DNA of 64,000 nt from Gammaproteobacteria bacterium (GTDB lineage Bacteria; Pseudomonadota; Gammaproteobacteria; SZUA-229). Positions 45,390-53,927 of the stretch are shown piece by piece (the stretch's first letter is position 1; each line of letters begins with the position of its first letter). The notes under the pieces are model-generated. The model did not search any database, was not told where the DNA came from, and was given only the letters and a program-made list of their open reading frames with translations. The DNA lies in assembly GCA_016744065.1 (NCBI GenBank), contig JADGFA010000001.1, positions 62,001-126,000 on the forward strand, read 5' to 3'. Both the position numbers and the translations under genes were made by a program.

Positions 45390-46724
45390 ATGCAGCAGAC
45401 AGCAAACATACCAACAGCCCCACAGGCGTTAAGTCTGGATTCCAGTTCCGCTTTGCAGGACCCTGTACAGTTAGTGGCTGCATTCGAGCAATTTGGTCGC
45501 TTATCCGATCAATTGCAACAATCATATCAGGAGCTTGATAATCGAGCGGCTGAATTAACTGAACAACTTGCATCTGCACAGGATGAACGATTAAAACAAC
45601 TGGCTGAAAAAGAGCAGTTAGCGCATCGTTTACAGGCGCTTTTAAATGCATTGCCGGCAGGTGTTTTGTTGATTGATGATAAAGGCGTGATTACGACAGC
45701 CAATCCGGCAGCAGAATTATTTCTTGAACAAAGCCTTACAGGCAAGCAGTGGCGTAGAGTTTATGCGCACAGTGTTGCTCGACATACAGAACAGGATTTA
45801 TATTTAAACTCGGGGCGTATTTTGAGTTTGAAAAAACAGTCTCTTGATGCACTAGCAGATGAAAATAATCAGGAAGAGATTATTTTATTAGACGATATTT
45901 CCGAACAACGAATGTTAGAAGGTTTAGCCGACAGGAAAAATCGTTTAGCTGCTATGGGACAAATGGCGGCGGGATTAGCCCATCAGTTACGTACACCCTT
46001 AGCATCAGCGGTATTATATGCATCTCAGTTAAATCAGTTTACTTCTGATAATCCACAACAGAATAAAGCAGTCGAAAAAGTGCGTACCTGTATGCGTTAT
46101 CTGGAAAAATTAATTAATGATATGTTGATGTATGCAAAGGGTGGTGAATTTGCAGAACAAAAATTTCAGTTAAATGATTTACTGGTAACATTTAATACAA
46201 GAATTGAAACACGCCTTAAAGAAAGTAATACACAGTTAACTATTATTAGTCAGCTTAATGATATTCAATTAACGGGCAGTTTAGATGCGCTGGTTAGTGT
46301 GCTAATTAATCTGGTTGAAAATGCGATACAGGTTAATGAAGATAATGAAGACAGTAAGGTGGAACTAGAAGTTTATCAACAGGCAAATTATTTTATTTTA
46401 GCCGTGCGTGATAATGGTCCCGGTTTAAGTATGCTGCAACAAACAAAAATATTTGAACCATTTTTTACTCAACGTGAAGGTGGAACGGGACTTGGCCTGG
46501 CTGTTGCGCAATCTATAGTGCAGGCACATCATGGTGATTTACTGGTTCGATCACAACCCGCTAGTGGCGCAACTTTTTATATATGCCTGCCGCTAAACAG
46601 GGGTGAGCAATTTATGGCCAGCGGCCATAAAGTTAATATTGATCCTGAAAAAACAAAAAAAGACAGATCGGTTAGCAGTCAGAATATAAGCAATGAAAAT
46701 GGAGAAAAGCATGAGTCAAACTAA
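45390..46724 (+). CDS. fleS: Flagellar sensor histidine kinase FleS (FlrB-like)
   Basis: A cytoplasmic kinase that phosphorylates FleR to activate hook, rod and late basal-body genes. There are 444 residues without transmembrane helices. A coiled coil lies at about 30-85, a PAS domain at about 85-175 (ALLNALPAGVLLIDDKGVITTANPAAE), and HisKA with the His in AAGLAHQLRTPLAS near 198. The ATPase has N box NLVENAI, DNGPG and GTGLGLAV. A 35-residue charged tail follows. Its end overlaps the fleR start by 14 bases. Confidence 0.94.
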   Translation: MQQTANIPTAPQALSLDSSSALQDPVQLVAAFEQFGRLSDQLQQSYQELDNRAAELTEQLASAQDERLKQLAEKEQLAHRLQALLNALPAGVLLIDDKGVITTANPAAELFLEQSLTGKQWRRVYAHSVARHTEQDLYLNSGRILSLKKQSLDALADENNQEEIILLDDISEQRMLEGLADRKNRLAAMGQMAAGLAHQLRTPLASAVLYASQLNQFTSDNPQQNKAVEKVRTCMRYLEKLINDMLMYAKGGEFAEQKFQLNDLLVTFNTRIETRLKESNTQLTIISQLNDIQLTGSLDALVSVLINLVENAIQVNEDNEDSKVELEVYQQANYFILAVRDNGPGLSMLQQTKIFEPFFTQREGGTGLGLAVAQSIVQAHHGDLLVRSQPASGATFYICLPLNRGEQFMASGHKVNIDPEKTKKDRSVSSQNISNENGEKHESN

Positions 46725-48066
46725 GCAGCAATTTATTGATATATTAATTGTTGAAGATGATGAACAACTTCGTGAAGCTATTTGTGATACCTGTGAAATG
46801 TCAGGTTACTCTGTGGCATGTGCAGGGCATGGTCAGGCCGCTCTGGTTAAATTGAATGATTACCAGTTTAAACTGGTCATTAGTGATGTTCAGATGCAGC
46901 CAATGGATGGTACTGAACTATTACAACAGATTAAGAAAAAACACCCTGATTTACCCGTAGTGGTAATGACAGCTTATGCGAGCATAGAAAAAGCCGTCGA
47001 TTTTATGCGTTTGGGCGCAGCCGATTACCTGGTAAAGCCGTTTGAAGTAGAGGCATTGCAACAGGTTATCAAAAAAATAATTAATAAGGAAGTTGTCGTA
47101 AAGCATGAAACTGAATTATTAGCAGAAGATGAAAAAATGCAGTCTTTGAAATTGCTTGCCAGTAAAGTAGCGCAAAGTGATGCAACTGTTTTATTGTATG
47201 GTGAAAGTGGCGTAGGTAAAGAAGTTTTTGCTCAATTTATACATAATCAATCAAAACGGGTAGATGAAGATTTTGTGGCGATAAATTGTGCTGCAATTCC
47301 TGAAAATATGCTTGAAGCTGTTTTATTTGGCTATGAAAAAGGTGCATTTACTGGTGCGGTTCAGGCAACGCCCGGTAAATTTGAGCAGGCACAGAATGGA
47401 ACTTTGTTATTAGATGAAATATCTGAAATGGATGCCGCTTTACAGGCTAAATTATTACGTGTGCTACAGGAAAAAGAAGTAGAACGACTGGGTGGGCGTA
47501 AAATAATTAAATTAAATGTAAGAGTGCTGGCAACGACCAATCGAAACTTAAAAGAAGAAGTAAATAATGGTCGTTTTAGAGAAGATTTATTTTATCGTTT
47601 AAGTGTGTTTCCTATTCATATACCGCCTTTACGTGAACGTGTTGCAGACATAATTCCATTAGCAAAAAAATTGTTGAATAAACAAACAGGGAAGCAATCT
47701 GATGTTTCAACTTTAACTGCAGGTGCACAGCAAAAACTACTTAATTATTCATGGCATGGAAATGTACGAGAACTGGATAATGTAATGCAACGTGCCCTTA
47801 TATTTAAAGAAGGCAATGAGGTTAGTGCATCTGATATACATCTTGGAACAGATGATTATGAATTAATGGGCATGCAACAAAAAACAGAGTTAGTACAGGA
47901 TTCAGAATTAGTGAATGGTCTTAAAGATCGTGAGCAACAACTGATTCTTGAAGCTTTAAAAGCCGGTAATGGCAGTCGTAAATATGCAGCCGAAAGGTTA
48001 GGTATTAGCCCGAGAACATTAAGGTATAAATTAGCCAGAATGCGAGACTCTGGGATAACAATTTAA
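46711..48066 (+). CDS. fleR: Flagellar response regulator FleR (FlrC-like)
   Basis: A phosphorylation-dependent sigma-54 activator of 451 residues. The start ATG at 46711 is chosen because GGAG lies 6 bases before it; two upstream in-frame ATGs are worse placed. The receiver (about 10-122) has VEDDEQ, phosphoacceptor Asp in VISDVQMQPMDG, and KPF. The AAA+ core (about 130-365) has GESGVGKE and GAFTGAV. The C-terminal Fis-type helix-turn-helix is RKYAAERLGISPRTLRYKL. The fliE-J genes follow. Confidence 0.95.
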   Translation: MSQTKQQFIDILIVEDDEQLREAICDTCEMSGYSVACAGHGQAALVKLNDYQFKLVISDVQMQPMDGTELLQQIKKKHPDLPVVVMTAYASIEKAVDFMRLGAADYLVKPFEVEALQQVIKKIINKEVVVKHETELLAEDEKMQSLKLLASKVAQSDATVLLYGESGVGKEVFAQFIHNQSKRVDEDFVAINCAAIPENMLEAVLFGYEKGAFTGAVQATPGKFEQAQNGTLLLDEISEMDAALQAKLLRVLQEKEVERLGGRKIIKLNVRVLATTNRNLKEEVNNGRFREDLFYRLSVFPIHIPPLRERVADIIPLAKKLLNKQTGKQSDVSTLTAGAQQKLLNYSWHGNVRELDNVMQRALIFKEGNEVSASDIHLGTDDYELMGMQQKTELVQDSELVNGLKDREQQLILEALKAGNGSRKYAAERLGISPRTLRYKLARMRDSGITI

Positions 48067-48079
48067 AGTTAAACAAATT

Positions 48080-48150
48080 TGTCATCCTGAGCATGAGTGA
48101 ATGACTGGCGAGAGTGAGACACCAGGCGTGTCGGTTTTGTTCAGGATAAA
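48080..48150. repeat. Partial family A repeat between fleR and fliE
   Basis: TGTCATCCTGAGC (48080-48092) and the distal GTTCAGGATAAA (48139-48150) share the arm core of the inverted repeats at 5359-5446 and 7044-7132. The centre has a small GACAC/GTGTC stem. It lies 14 bases past the fleR stop and may cap the fleS-fleR message or simply be an interspersed repeat. Confidence 0.5.
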
Positions 48151-48169
48151 AGATTAGAACTGGAGAAAT

Positions 48170-48511
48170 ATGATGAGTGATATGAATATACAACAGGTTC
48201 TGGCACAAATGCGAGTAATGGAAGCTCAGGCACAGTCTAAAGTTTCTGCGGATTCGCTTTCTGTTAATGAGCTGAAGGGAGATCAGAAAACAGAATTTTC
48301 TGAAGTCTTAAACAACTCGCTTAATTCAGTTAATGAAACATTAATGGCTTCTGGTGAAATGGCAAAAGCATTTGAAAAAGGTGATTCTGGTATTTCAATG
48401 GCTGAACTGATGATTAATATGGAAAAAGCCAGTGTCTCATTTCAGGCGATGACCAGTGTACGAAATAAATTATTAACGGCATATCAGGAAATTATGAATA
48501 TGCCAGTTTAA
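48170..48511 (+). CDS. fliE: Flagellar hook-basal body protein FliE
   Basis: Links the MS-ring to the proximal rod, and is the first rod-type protein exported. There are 113 residues (112 if the second of two adjacent ATGs is used, which has better spacing from GGAG at 48162-48165). Conserved features are the disordered N-terminus and the C-terminal segment [38 protein letters not shown]-like pattern (about 76-113). Confidence 0.95.
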   Translation: MMSDMNIQQVLAQMRVMEAQAQSKVSADSLSVNELKGDQKTEFSEVLNNSLNSVNETLMASGEMAKAFEKGDSGISMAELMINMEKASVSFQAMTSVRNKLLTAYQEIMNMPV

Positions 48512-48587
48512 ATAATGAGTTTAACAATTACAGCTTATGGCTTTTTAAGGCATAAGAAAAATTTAATACGTTATAAAGGTTAAGGAC

Positions 48588-50222
48588 ATGGCAGAACAGC
48601 TTGCTCAGGCCCCAACAACAATGATGATTCCCGTACCTCGTTTTATAGGTGCAATTCTCGGTGTTGTCGTTACTGTATTAGTGAGTATTGGTATTTATAC
48701 CTGGGGTACAGCGCCGAGTTTTTCTTCTTTATATACCGGGCTCGAGCCAGGTGATGCGGCTGAAGTTGTGGCGGCGTTACAGTCGGCTGCAATACCCTAT
48801 GAATTAAATGCAGCATCTGGTTCAGTTATGGTTGAGTCGGGAAGGGTGCATGAGGCACGTTTAAATCTGGCTGCACAGGGGTTGCCTAAAGGTACAGCAA
48901 TTGGTGTTGAGATGTTGCAGCAGGAGCAAAGTTTTGGAACCTCACAGTTTGTTGAAAGTGCGCGTTATCATCATGCTATGGAAACAGAGCTGGCGCGCAC
49001 AATTAGTACGATGAGAAACGTAAAGTCAGCCAGGGTGCATCTGGCTATTCCAAAACATTCTGTATTTGTTCGTAAACGACAGAAACCGACAGCATCTGTT
49101 GCGCTCAATCTTTATGGCGGACGTGTAATAGAGCAGGGGCAGGTTAATGCGATTATTCATATGGTTGCTTCAGGCATTGCCAATTTAACAGCAGAAAATA
49201 TTACCGTGGTTGACCAGAATGGGCATTTATTATCATCGGGTGATCTGGCAAACAATGTCGCGATGACAGCACGTGAATATGATTATTCACGCCAGGTTGA
49301 ACGTGATTTTGAACAACGTATTGAACATTTGCTGGAACCCATTATGGGGCTGGGTAAAGTCCGTGCCACGGTTAATGCTAAAATTGATTTTAGCGAGCAG
49401 GAAAGTACGGAAGAATTATACAATAATGCTAATCAGACATTACGTAGTGAACAGTCATCACAGTCACAACGCTTTAGTAATAGAGAGGGTGGAGGCGTTC
49501 CAGGGGCGCTTTCTAATCAGCCACCAGAGGGTGGCCAGCTAGTAGAGGGTACGGGCGGTGTGGGTGAAGGAGTGGGTGCTAATCGGGTACCGTCTAACTC
49601 CAATCGTAATAGTGTTAAAAATTATGAGGTCGATCGTACTATTCGTCATTCGCGTAAGAATAGCGGTGATATTCAACGACTTACTGTTGCTGTTCTGGTA
49701 GATGATCGAATGGTGGTAGAAGATGGTGAAACAACTCGAACGCCATTAACAGAAGATGAATTAAAACGTATTACCACTCTGGTACAGCAAACTATTGGTT
49801 TTGATCAGCAAAGGGGTGATCTGGTCAATGTGATTAACGCTTCATTTACACCATTAGAGTCTATAGAGAACTTACCTGAGCCTTCAATTATGGATAATAA
49901 ATGGATTCAGTTTGCACTAAAATGGATATGGCCGTTTATACTTATATTGATTGTTATATTTACGATATTAAAACCTTCTATTAAAGGCCTTACCTCTTAT
50001 GTACCACCGACGCCTGTATTAGCATCATCAGAAGGCGGTGATGCTGCGACGGGAGGTGGTGCGGGAGGAGAAGGTGGCGTTGCACAACTTGAGCATCAGG
50101 ACGAAGCGATACCATTGCCTACCGATTCAGATGAAAAAGTAGAATTTGCAAAATCAATGGTGCAACAGGATCCGAAAAAAGTGGCTAATGTAGTGAAAGA
50201 CTGGGTCGGCGTGGAATCATAA
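48588..50222 (+). CDS. fliF: Flagellar MS-ring protein FliF
   Basis: Forms the inner-membrane MS-ring on which the motor assembles. There are 544 residues, with a transmembrane helix at about 22-44. Ring-building motif domains follow (SLYTGLEPGDAAEVVAAL; LGKVRATVNAKIDF). A flexible Gly/Asn-rich stretch lies at about 290-340 (the beta-collar loop). A second transmembrane helix is at about 445-465, and the FliG-binding tail ends in KKVANVVKDWVGVE. GTTAAGG precedes the ATG, in a 76-base gap after fliE. Confidence 0.97.
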   Translation: MAEQLAQAPTTMMIPVPRFIGAILGVVVTVLVSIGIYTWGTAPSFSSLYTGLEPGDAAEVVAALQSAAIPYELNAASGSVMVESGRVHEARLNLAAQGLPKGTAIGVEMLQQEQSFGTSQFVESARYHHAMETELARTISTMRNVKSARVHLAIPKHSVFVRKRQKPTASVALNLYGGRVIEQGQVNAIIHMVASGIANLTAENITVVDQNGHLLSSGDLANNVAMTAREYDYSRQVERDFEQRIEHLLEPIMGLGKVRATVNAKIDFSEQESTEELYNNANQTLRSEQSSQSQRFSNREGGGVPGALSNQPPEGGQLVEGTGGVGEGVGANRVPSNSNRNSVKNYEVDRTIRHSRKNSGDIQRLTVAVLVDDRMVVEDGETTRTPLTEDELKRITTLVQQTIGFDQQRGDLVNVINASFTPLESIENLPEPSIMDNKWIQFALKWIWPFILILIVIFTILKPSIKGLTSYVPPTPVLASSEGGDAATGGGAGGEGGVAQLEHQDEAIPLPTDSDEKVEFAKSMVQQDPKKVANVVKDWVGVES

Positions 50223-50234
50223 AGATACGAAAAT

Positions 50235-51248
50235 ATGGCAGACGATACTAACTTATCATTAACTGGTGTACAACGAGCAGCTGTTCTATTAATGGCTATG
50301 GGCTCTGAAAATGCAGCAGAAGTCTTAAAGCACCTGAACCCTAAAGAAGTGCAGAGTCTGGGTGCGGCAATGGCTACCCTGGAAAATGTAAACAAGGTAA
50401 CCATGTCTGGTGTTATGGATGATTTTATTGCTGAGGTCAGTAATCAGACGTCAGTTGGTATAGGTCAGGAAGATTATATTCGCGATATGATGGTAAATGC
50501 TTTAGGTCAGGATAAAGCGAATAATATGATTGACCGTATTTTATTAGGCAGTGGTAATAAAGGGCTGGAGTCATTAAAGTGGATGGATGCAAGATCTGTT
50601 GCCGAAGTCGTTCGTTTAGAGCATCCGCAAATTATTTCAATTGTTCTATCTTACCTTGAACCAGATCAGTCAGCAGAAGTATTAAAAATGCTGCCGGAGC
50701 GTGCACGCCCTGACATATTAATGCGCGTGGCAGCATTAGAAGGTATTCCTCCAGCGGCATTACAGGAGCTGGACAAAATTATGGAAAAACAGTTTTCTGG
50801 CAGTCAGAATGTGAGTCAGAACAGTATGGGTGGTTTTAAAACAGCAGCTAATATTCTTAACTTTATGGAATCTTCTATTGAAGGCGCCATAATGGAATCA
50901 ATAGCTGAACATGATCAGGAAATGCAGGAAGGTATTTCAGAATTAATGTTTGTCTTTGATAACCTGAACGATGTTGATGATCGTGGTATTCAGGCACTGC
51001 TTAGAGAAGTGTCTACAGATAGTTTAACCCTTGCGCTTAAGGGTGCAGAAGAGGGGCTTAAAGAAAAAATACTTAAGAATATGTCTAAACGTGCGGCTGA
51101 AATGTTACGTGAAGATATGGAAGCCCGTGGTCCTGTTCGTTTAAGCGAAGTGGAAACAGCGCAAAAAGATATTATCAGTACGGCACGCCGGTTAGCAGAT
51201 GAAGGCGATATTGTTCTGGGTGGTAGTGGTGCAGAGGAAATGGTTTAA
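50235..51248 (+). CDS. fliG: Flagellar motor switch protein FliG
   Basis: A C-ring protein that converts stator movement to torque. There are 337 residues: N-terminal domain binding FliF (LTGVQRAAVLLMAMGSENAAEVLKHL), middle ARM domain with the EHPQ motif (LEHPQIISIVLSYL), and the C-terminal torque helix with charged residues (MSKRAAEMLREDMEARGPVRLSEVE pattern). It begins 12 bases after fliF. Confidence 0.97.
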   Translation: MADDTNLSLTGVQRAAVLLMAMGSENAAEVLKHLNPKEVQSLGAAMATLENVNKVTMSGVMDDFIAEVSNQTSVGIGQEDYIRDMMVNALGQDKANNMIDRILLGSGNKGLESLKWMDARSVAEVVRLEHPQIISIVLSYLEPDQSAEVLKMLPERARPDILMRVAALEGIPPAALQELDKIMEKQFSGSQNVSQNSMGGFKTAANILNFMESSIEGAIMESIAEHDQEMQEGISELMFVFDNLNDVDDRGIQALLREVSTDSLTLALKGAEEGLKEKILKNMSKRAAEMLREDMEARGPVRLSEVETAQKDIISTARRLADEGDIVLGGSGAEEMV

Positions 51249-51279
51249 CAAAACCGGTATGGCTAAAGATAATTAAATT

Positions 51280-51903
51280 ATGTCAAAACTATTTAATGTT
51301 TCTGAAAATGATGTCCAGCATTATGTATTGCCTGAATTAAAGGGCCATATTGTGGGAATGCAGGATGCAGCCATTCGCCCTCAAACGGTAGAAGAAATAG
51401 AAGCCCTGCAAAAGCAGGCATATGATGAAGCGGTTGTAGCGGGTCATGCTGAGGGCTTAAAGCAGGGTCTTCAACAGGCGAATAAATTACAGAATGTTTT
51501 TAACTTTTTGCAACAACCGTTACAGGAACTGGATAAACAGGTTGAGCATCAGTTAGCCGATCTGGCTATTTTGCTGGCAAAATTATTATTACAAAAAGAA
51601 AGCAGAGTAGACGAACAGCATATACAAAAATTGGTGCATGATTCACTGGAATATTTACCAATTAAATCACGTGATATACAGGTGCGCTTAAATGCAGCAG
51701 ATATTGCATTACTAAATCAGGCAGAAATTAATACAGATGAGCAAAGTTGGGGTTGTATAACCGATAACACTATTACACCGGGTGGTTGTATTATTGAGTC
51801 CAGTACTTCACATATAGATGCAACGGTTGAAGCCAGGGTGCAGCAATTGGTTGATCAGCTTAATTTACATCAGGAAAGCGAAAGTAATGATCAAACAGAG
51901 TGA
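51280..51903 (+). CDS. fliH: Flagellar assembly protein FliH
   Basis: A stator-like regulator of the FliI export ATPase. There are 207 residues, with a helical GxxxG-like stretch (YDEAVVAGHAEGLKQGLQQA, about 48-67) and the C-terminal FliH domain containing DNTITPGGCIIES. Its 3' end overlaps the fliI start by 17 bases. Confidence 0.93.
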   Translation: MSKLFNVSENDVQHYVLPELKGHIVGMQDAAIRPQTVEEIEALQKQAYDEAVVAGHAEGLKQGLQQANKLQNVFNFLQQPLQELDKQVEHQLADLAILLAKLLLQKESRVDEQHIQKLVHDSLEYLPIKSRDIQVRLNAADIALLNQAEINTDEQSWGCITDNTITPGGCIIESSTSHIDATVEARVQQLVDQLNLHQESESNDQTE

Positions 51904-53260
51904 TTACTTTCAGCGCTGGATAGATGATCTGGCAAAAAAACAGACACAGGTAAATGCACCGGAACCCGTTGTTGAAGGGCGCTTGACTCGTATGGTTGGT
52001 TTGACACTCGAAGCTATTGGTTGTGAAGCGGCAGTGGGCACCAGTTGTAAAATAATTGCGCCAGGTAACCACTGTATAGAGGCTGAAGTTGTCGGTTTTT
52101 CTGGAGATAAAACTTATTTAATGGCGATGGGCGAAAGTCGCGGATTGATTCCAAATGCCAAAGTTATACCGGTTGGACATTCAAGTTCCATTGAAATATC
52201 AGATGGTTTTCTGGGGCGAGTTATAGATGGCCGGGGCCGCCCATTAGATGGTAAGGGGGCAATTAAAATGAATCATGATTTATCTGCTCATATGCCATTA
52301 GCAGGTAAACCGATTAACCCATTAATGCGAGATCCTATCAAACAGCCTTTAGATGTAGGTGTACGCGCAATTAACTCTTTGCTTACTGTGGGGCGTGGTC
52401 AGCGAATGGGTCTGTTTGCAGGTACCGGAGTAGGTAAAAGTATTTTACTTGGCATGATGACAAAATACACGGAAGCAGATGTGATAGTGGTAGGGCTCAT
52501 TGGTGAGCGGGGACGTGAAGTAAAAGAATTTGTGCAGGATATTTTAGGTAAAGATGGAATTAAACGAGCCTGTGTTGTTGCTGCTCCCGCGGATTCATCC
52601 CCACTTGTTAGAATTCATGGTGCCATGCTGGCAACCAGTGTTGCAGAATATTTTCGAGATCAGGGTAAAAAAGTTTTATTACTAATGGATTCATTATCAC
52701 GTTTTGCTCAGGCACAACGTGAAATTGGCTTATCTATTTCTGAGCCCCCGGCAACAAAAGGTTATCCACCTTCCGTATTTGCGCGTATTCCCCAGTTAGT
52801 TGAGAGAGCCGGTAACGGTCAGGCAGGGCAGGGTTCTATTACGGCATTTTATACCGTGCTAACGGAAGGCGATGACAATAATGATCCGATTGCAGATGCG
52901 GCAAGGGGTATTCTGGACGGGCATATCGTACTGTCACGGCAACTGGCTGATATGGGTCAGTATCCAGCTATTGACCTTGAAGCTTCAGTCAGTCGTGTAA
53001 TGCCGATGGTAACAACTGAAAATCAAATGGTGCAAAGTCAGCAAATAAAGCAACTATACTCAATATATGAACAAAATAGAGACCTGATTAATGTGGGTGC
53101 TTATCAACAGGGCACTAATTCAGTAATTGATCAGGCCATGACGATGCAGCCTCATATTCAGGCGTTTATGCGTCAGGGTATGAACGAAGCAGTTTCTTTT
53201 AGCCGGAGTCAGCAGATGCTCAATGAATTGCTCGCTCAGGTTGAAATTAAAGAAGCCTGA
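51887..53260 (+). CDS. fliI: Flagellum-specific export ATPase FliI
   Basis: The hexameric ATPase of flagellar type III export. The ATG at 51887 (MIKQSDYFQRW) is taken, with AGGAAAG upstream; the longer reading from 51818 would overlap fliH by 86 bases and adds unrelated residues. There are 457 residues. The Walker A is FAGTGVGKSI, with GERGREVKEF, the Walker B region LLLMDSLSRFAQAQREI, and GYPPSVFARIPQLVERAG. It matches F1-beta-like family architecture throughout. Confidence 0.97.
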   Translation: MIKQSDYFQRWIDDLAKKQTQVNAPEPVVEGRLTRMVGLTLEAIGCEAAVGTSCKIIAPGNHCIEAEVVGFSGDKTYLMAMGESRGLIPNAKVIPVGHSSSIEISDGFLGRVIDGRGRPLDGKGAIKMNHDLSAHMPLAGKPINPLMRDPIKQPLDVGVRAINSLLTVGRGQRMGLFAGTGVGKSILLGMMTKYTEADVIVVGLIGERGREVKEFVQDILGKDGIKRACVVAAPADSSPLVRIHGAMLATSVAEYFRDQGKKVLLLMDSLSRFAQAQREIGLSISEPPATKGYPPSVFARIPQLVERAGNGQAGQGSITAFYTVLTEGDDNNDPIADAARGILDGHIVLSRQLADMGQYPAIDLEASVSRVMPMVTTENQMVQSQQIKQLYSIYEQNRDLINVGAYQQGTNSVIDQAMTMQPHIQAFMRQGMNEAVSFSRSQQMLNELLAQVEIKEA

Positions 53261-53268
53261 ATAAGAAA

Positions 53269-53352
53269 TTGTAAGTCCTAAATGTAATTAAAATTTGCAG
53301 GTTGTGTCCTTTGTTTTGATTTTTTATGTAACTTAAAACATAGGGCTTACAA
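53269..53352 (+). other. Inverted repeat between fliI and fliJ
   Basis: TTGTAAGTCCTAAATGT (53269-53285) is imperfectly complementary to ACATAGGGCTTACAA (53338-53352), with a 52-base T-rich centre. It fills the 109-base gap in an otherwise tight fliE-J run and could set the level of fliJ relative to fliI, or mark a small excised or inserted element. Confidence 0.5.
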
Positions 53353-53369
53353 CTTATGATGGTATTTTA

Positions 53370-53792
53370 ATGCGCTCAAAACGAATGCAACCCATAGCAA
53401 AGCATGCAGATCAGTTGCAGCAGCAAGCTGTGCAAATTTTTGTGGCCGCACAACAGGCAGTGGTTGACGCGCAATTGCAGTTAGAGCAATTGATTGGTTA
53501 TCGTAGCGAATATAGTAATGGGCGTGTTAGTGATGGCTTAAGGGCCGCACAGTTAAAAGATTATCAGCTATTTTTAAATAAACTGAATAAAAGCATTGAT
53601 CAGGCTCGTATTAATATTCTAAATAAAAAACAGGCTTGTGAACAGCAGAAGCTTAACTGGCTCAAAACACGTTCCCGTAGCAAAGCACTTGATGCCGTCA
53701 TTATAAAATATCAAATACAGGAGGCGCAGATAGAAGCGAGGATTGAGCAGAAAGAGCAAGATGAATTTTCCAGTAGATTAAAGCGATTGTGA
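53370..53792 (+). CDS. fliJ: Flagellar export protein FliJ
   Basis: A coiled-coil stalk of the export ATPase and escort of chaperones. There are 140 residues, nearly all helical with heptad repeats, Gln/Lys-rich, in family size. Sequence is weakly conserved in FliJ, so the call also depends on its place between fliI and fliK. The ribosome-binding site is weak; the ATG at 53370 is the first in frame. Confidence 0.88.
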   Translation: MRSKRMQPIAKHADQLQQQAVQIFVAAQQAVVDAQLQLEQLIGYRSEYSNGRVSDGLRAAQLKDYQLFLNKLNKSIDQARINILNKKQACEQQKLNWLKTRSRSKALDAVIIKYQIQEAQIEARIEQKEQDEFSSRLKRL

Positions 53793-53845
53793 TAAGTTGT
53801 GATGCAAAGGTAAACGAATAAAAATAGTCTTTTTCTATTGTGATC

Positions 53846-53861
53846 TGGGCCCCATCATTGC
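53846..53861 (+). promoter_or_regulatory. Upstream sigma-54-like site before fliK
   Basis: GG at 53848-53849 and GC at 53860-53861, 12 apart, within TGGGCCCCATCATTGC. It is an imperfect 25-base duplicate of the site at 53872-53887. Its surrounding bases fit the consensus less well than the downstream copy. Confidence 0.55.
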
Positions 53862-53871
53862 TATTAAATAT

Positions 53872-53887
53872 TGGCCCATCAATTGCA
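53872..53887 (+). promoter_or_regulatory. Sigma-54 promoter of fliK
   Basis: TGGCCCATCAATTGCA, GG at 53873-53874 and GC at 53885-53886, 12 apart. The predicted start is near 53898, 30 bases before fliK, the same distance as for flgI and fleS. Confidence 0.85.
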
Positions 53888-53927
53888 CCTGTATAGATAA
53901 TATAATTAATCCTGATACAGGTGGTTT

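Noticed and set aside
48536-48556. TGGCTTTTTAAGGCAT before fliF as a sigma-54 promoter
   Set aside because: The GG and GC doublets are 11 bases apart, not 12, and fliF is probably read from the fleS/fliE transcript.
51818-51886. Extended N-terminus for FliI
   Set aside because: It lies within fliH, has no FliI similarity, and a good ribosome-binding site precedes 51887.
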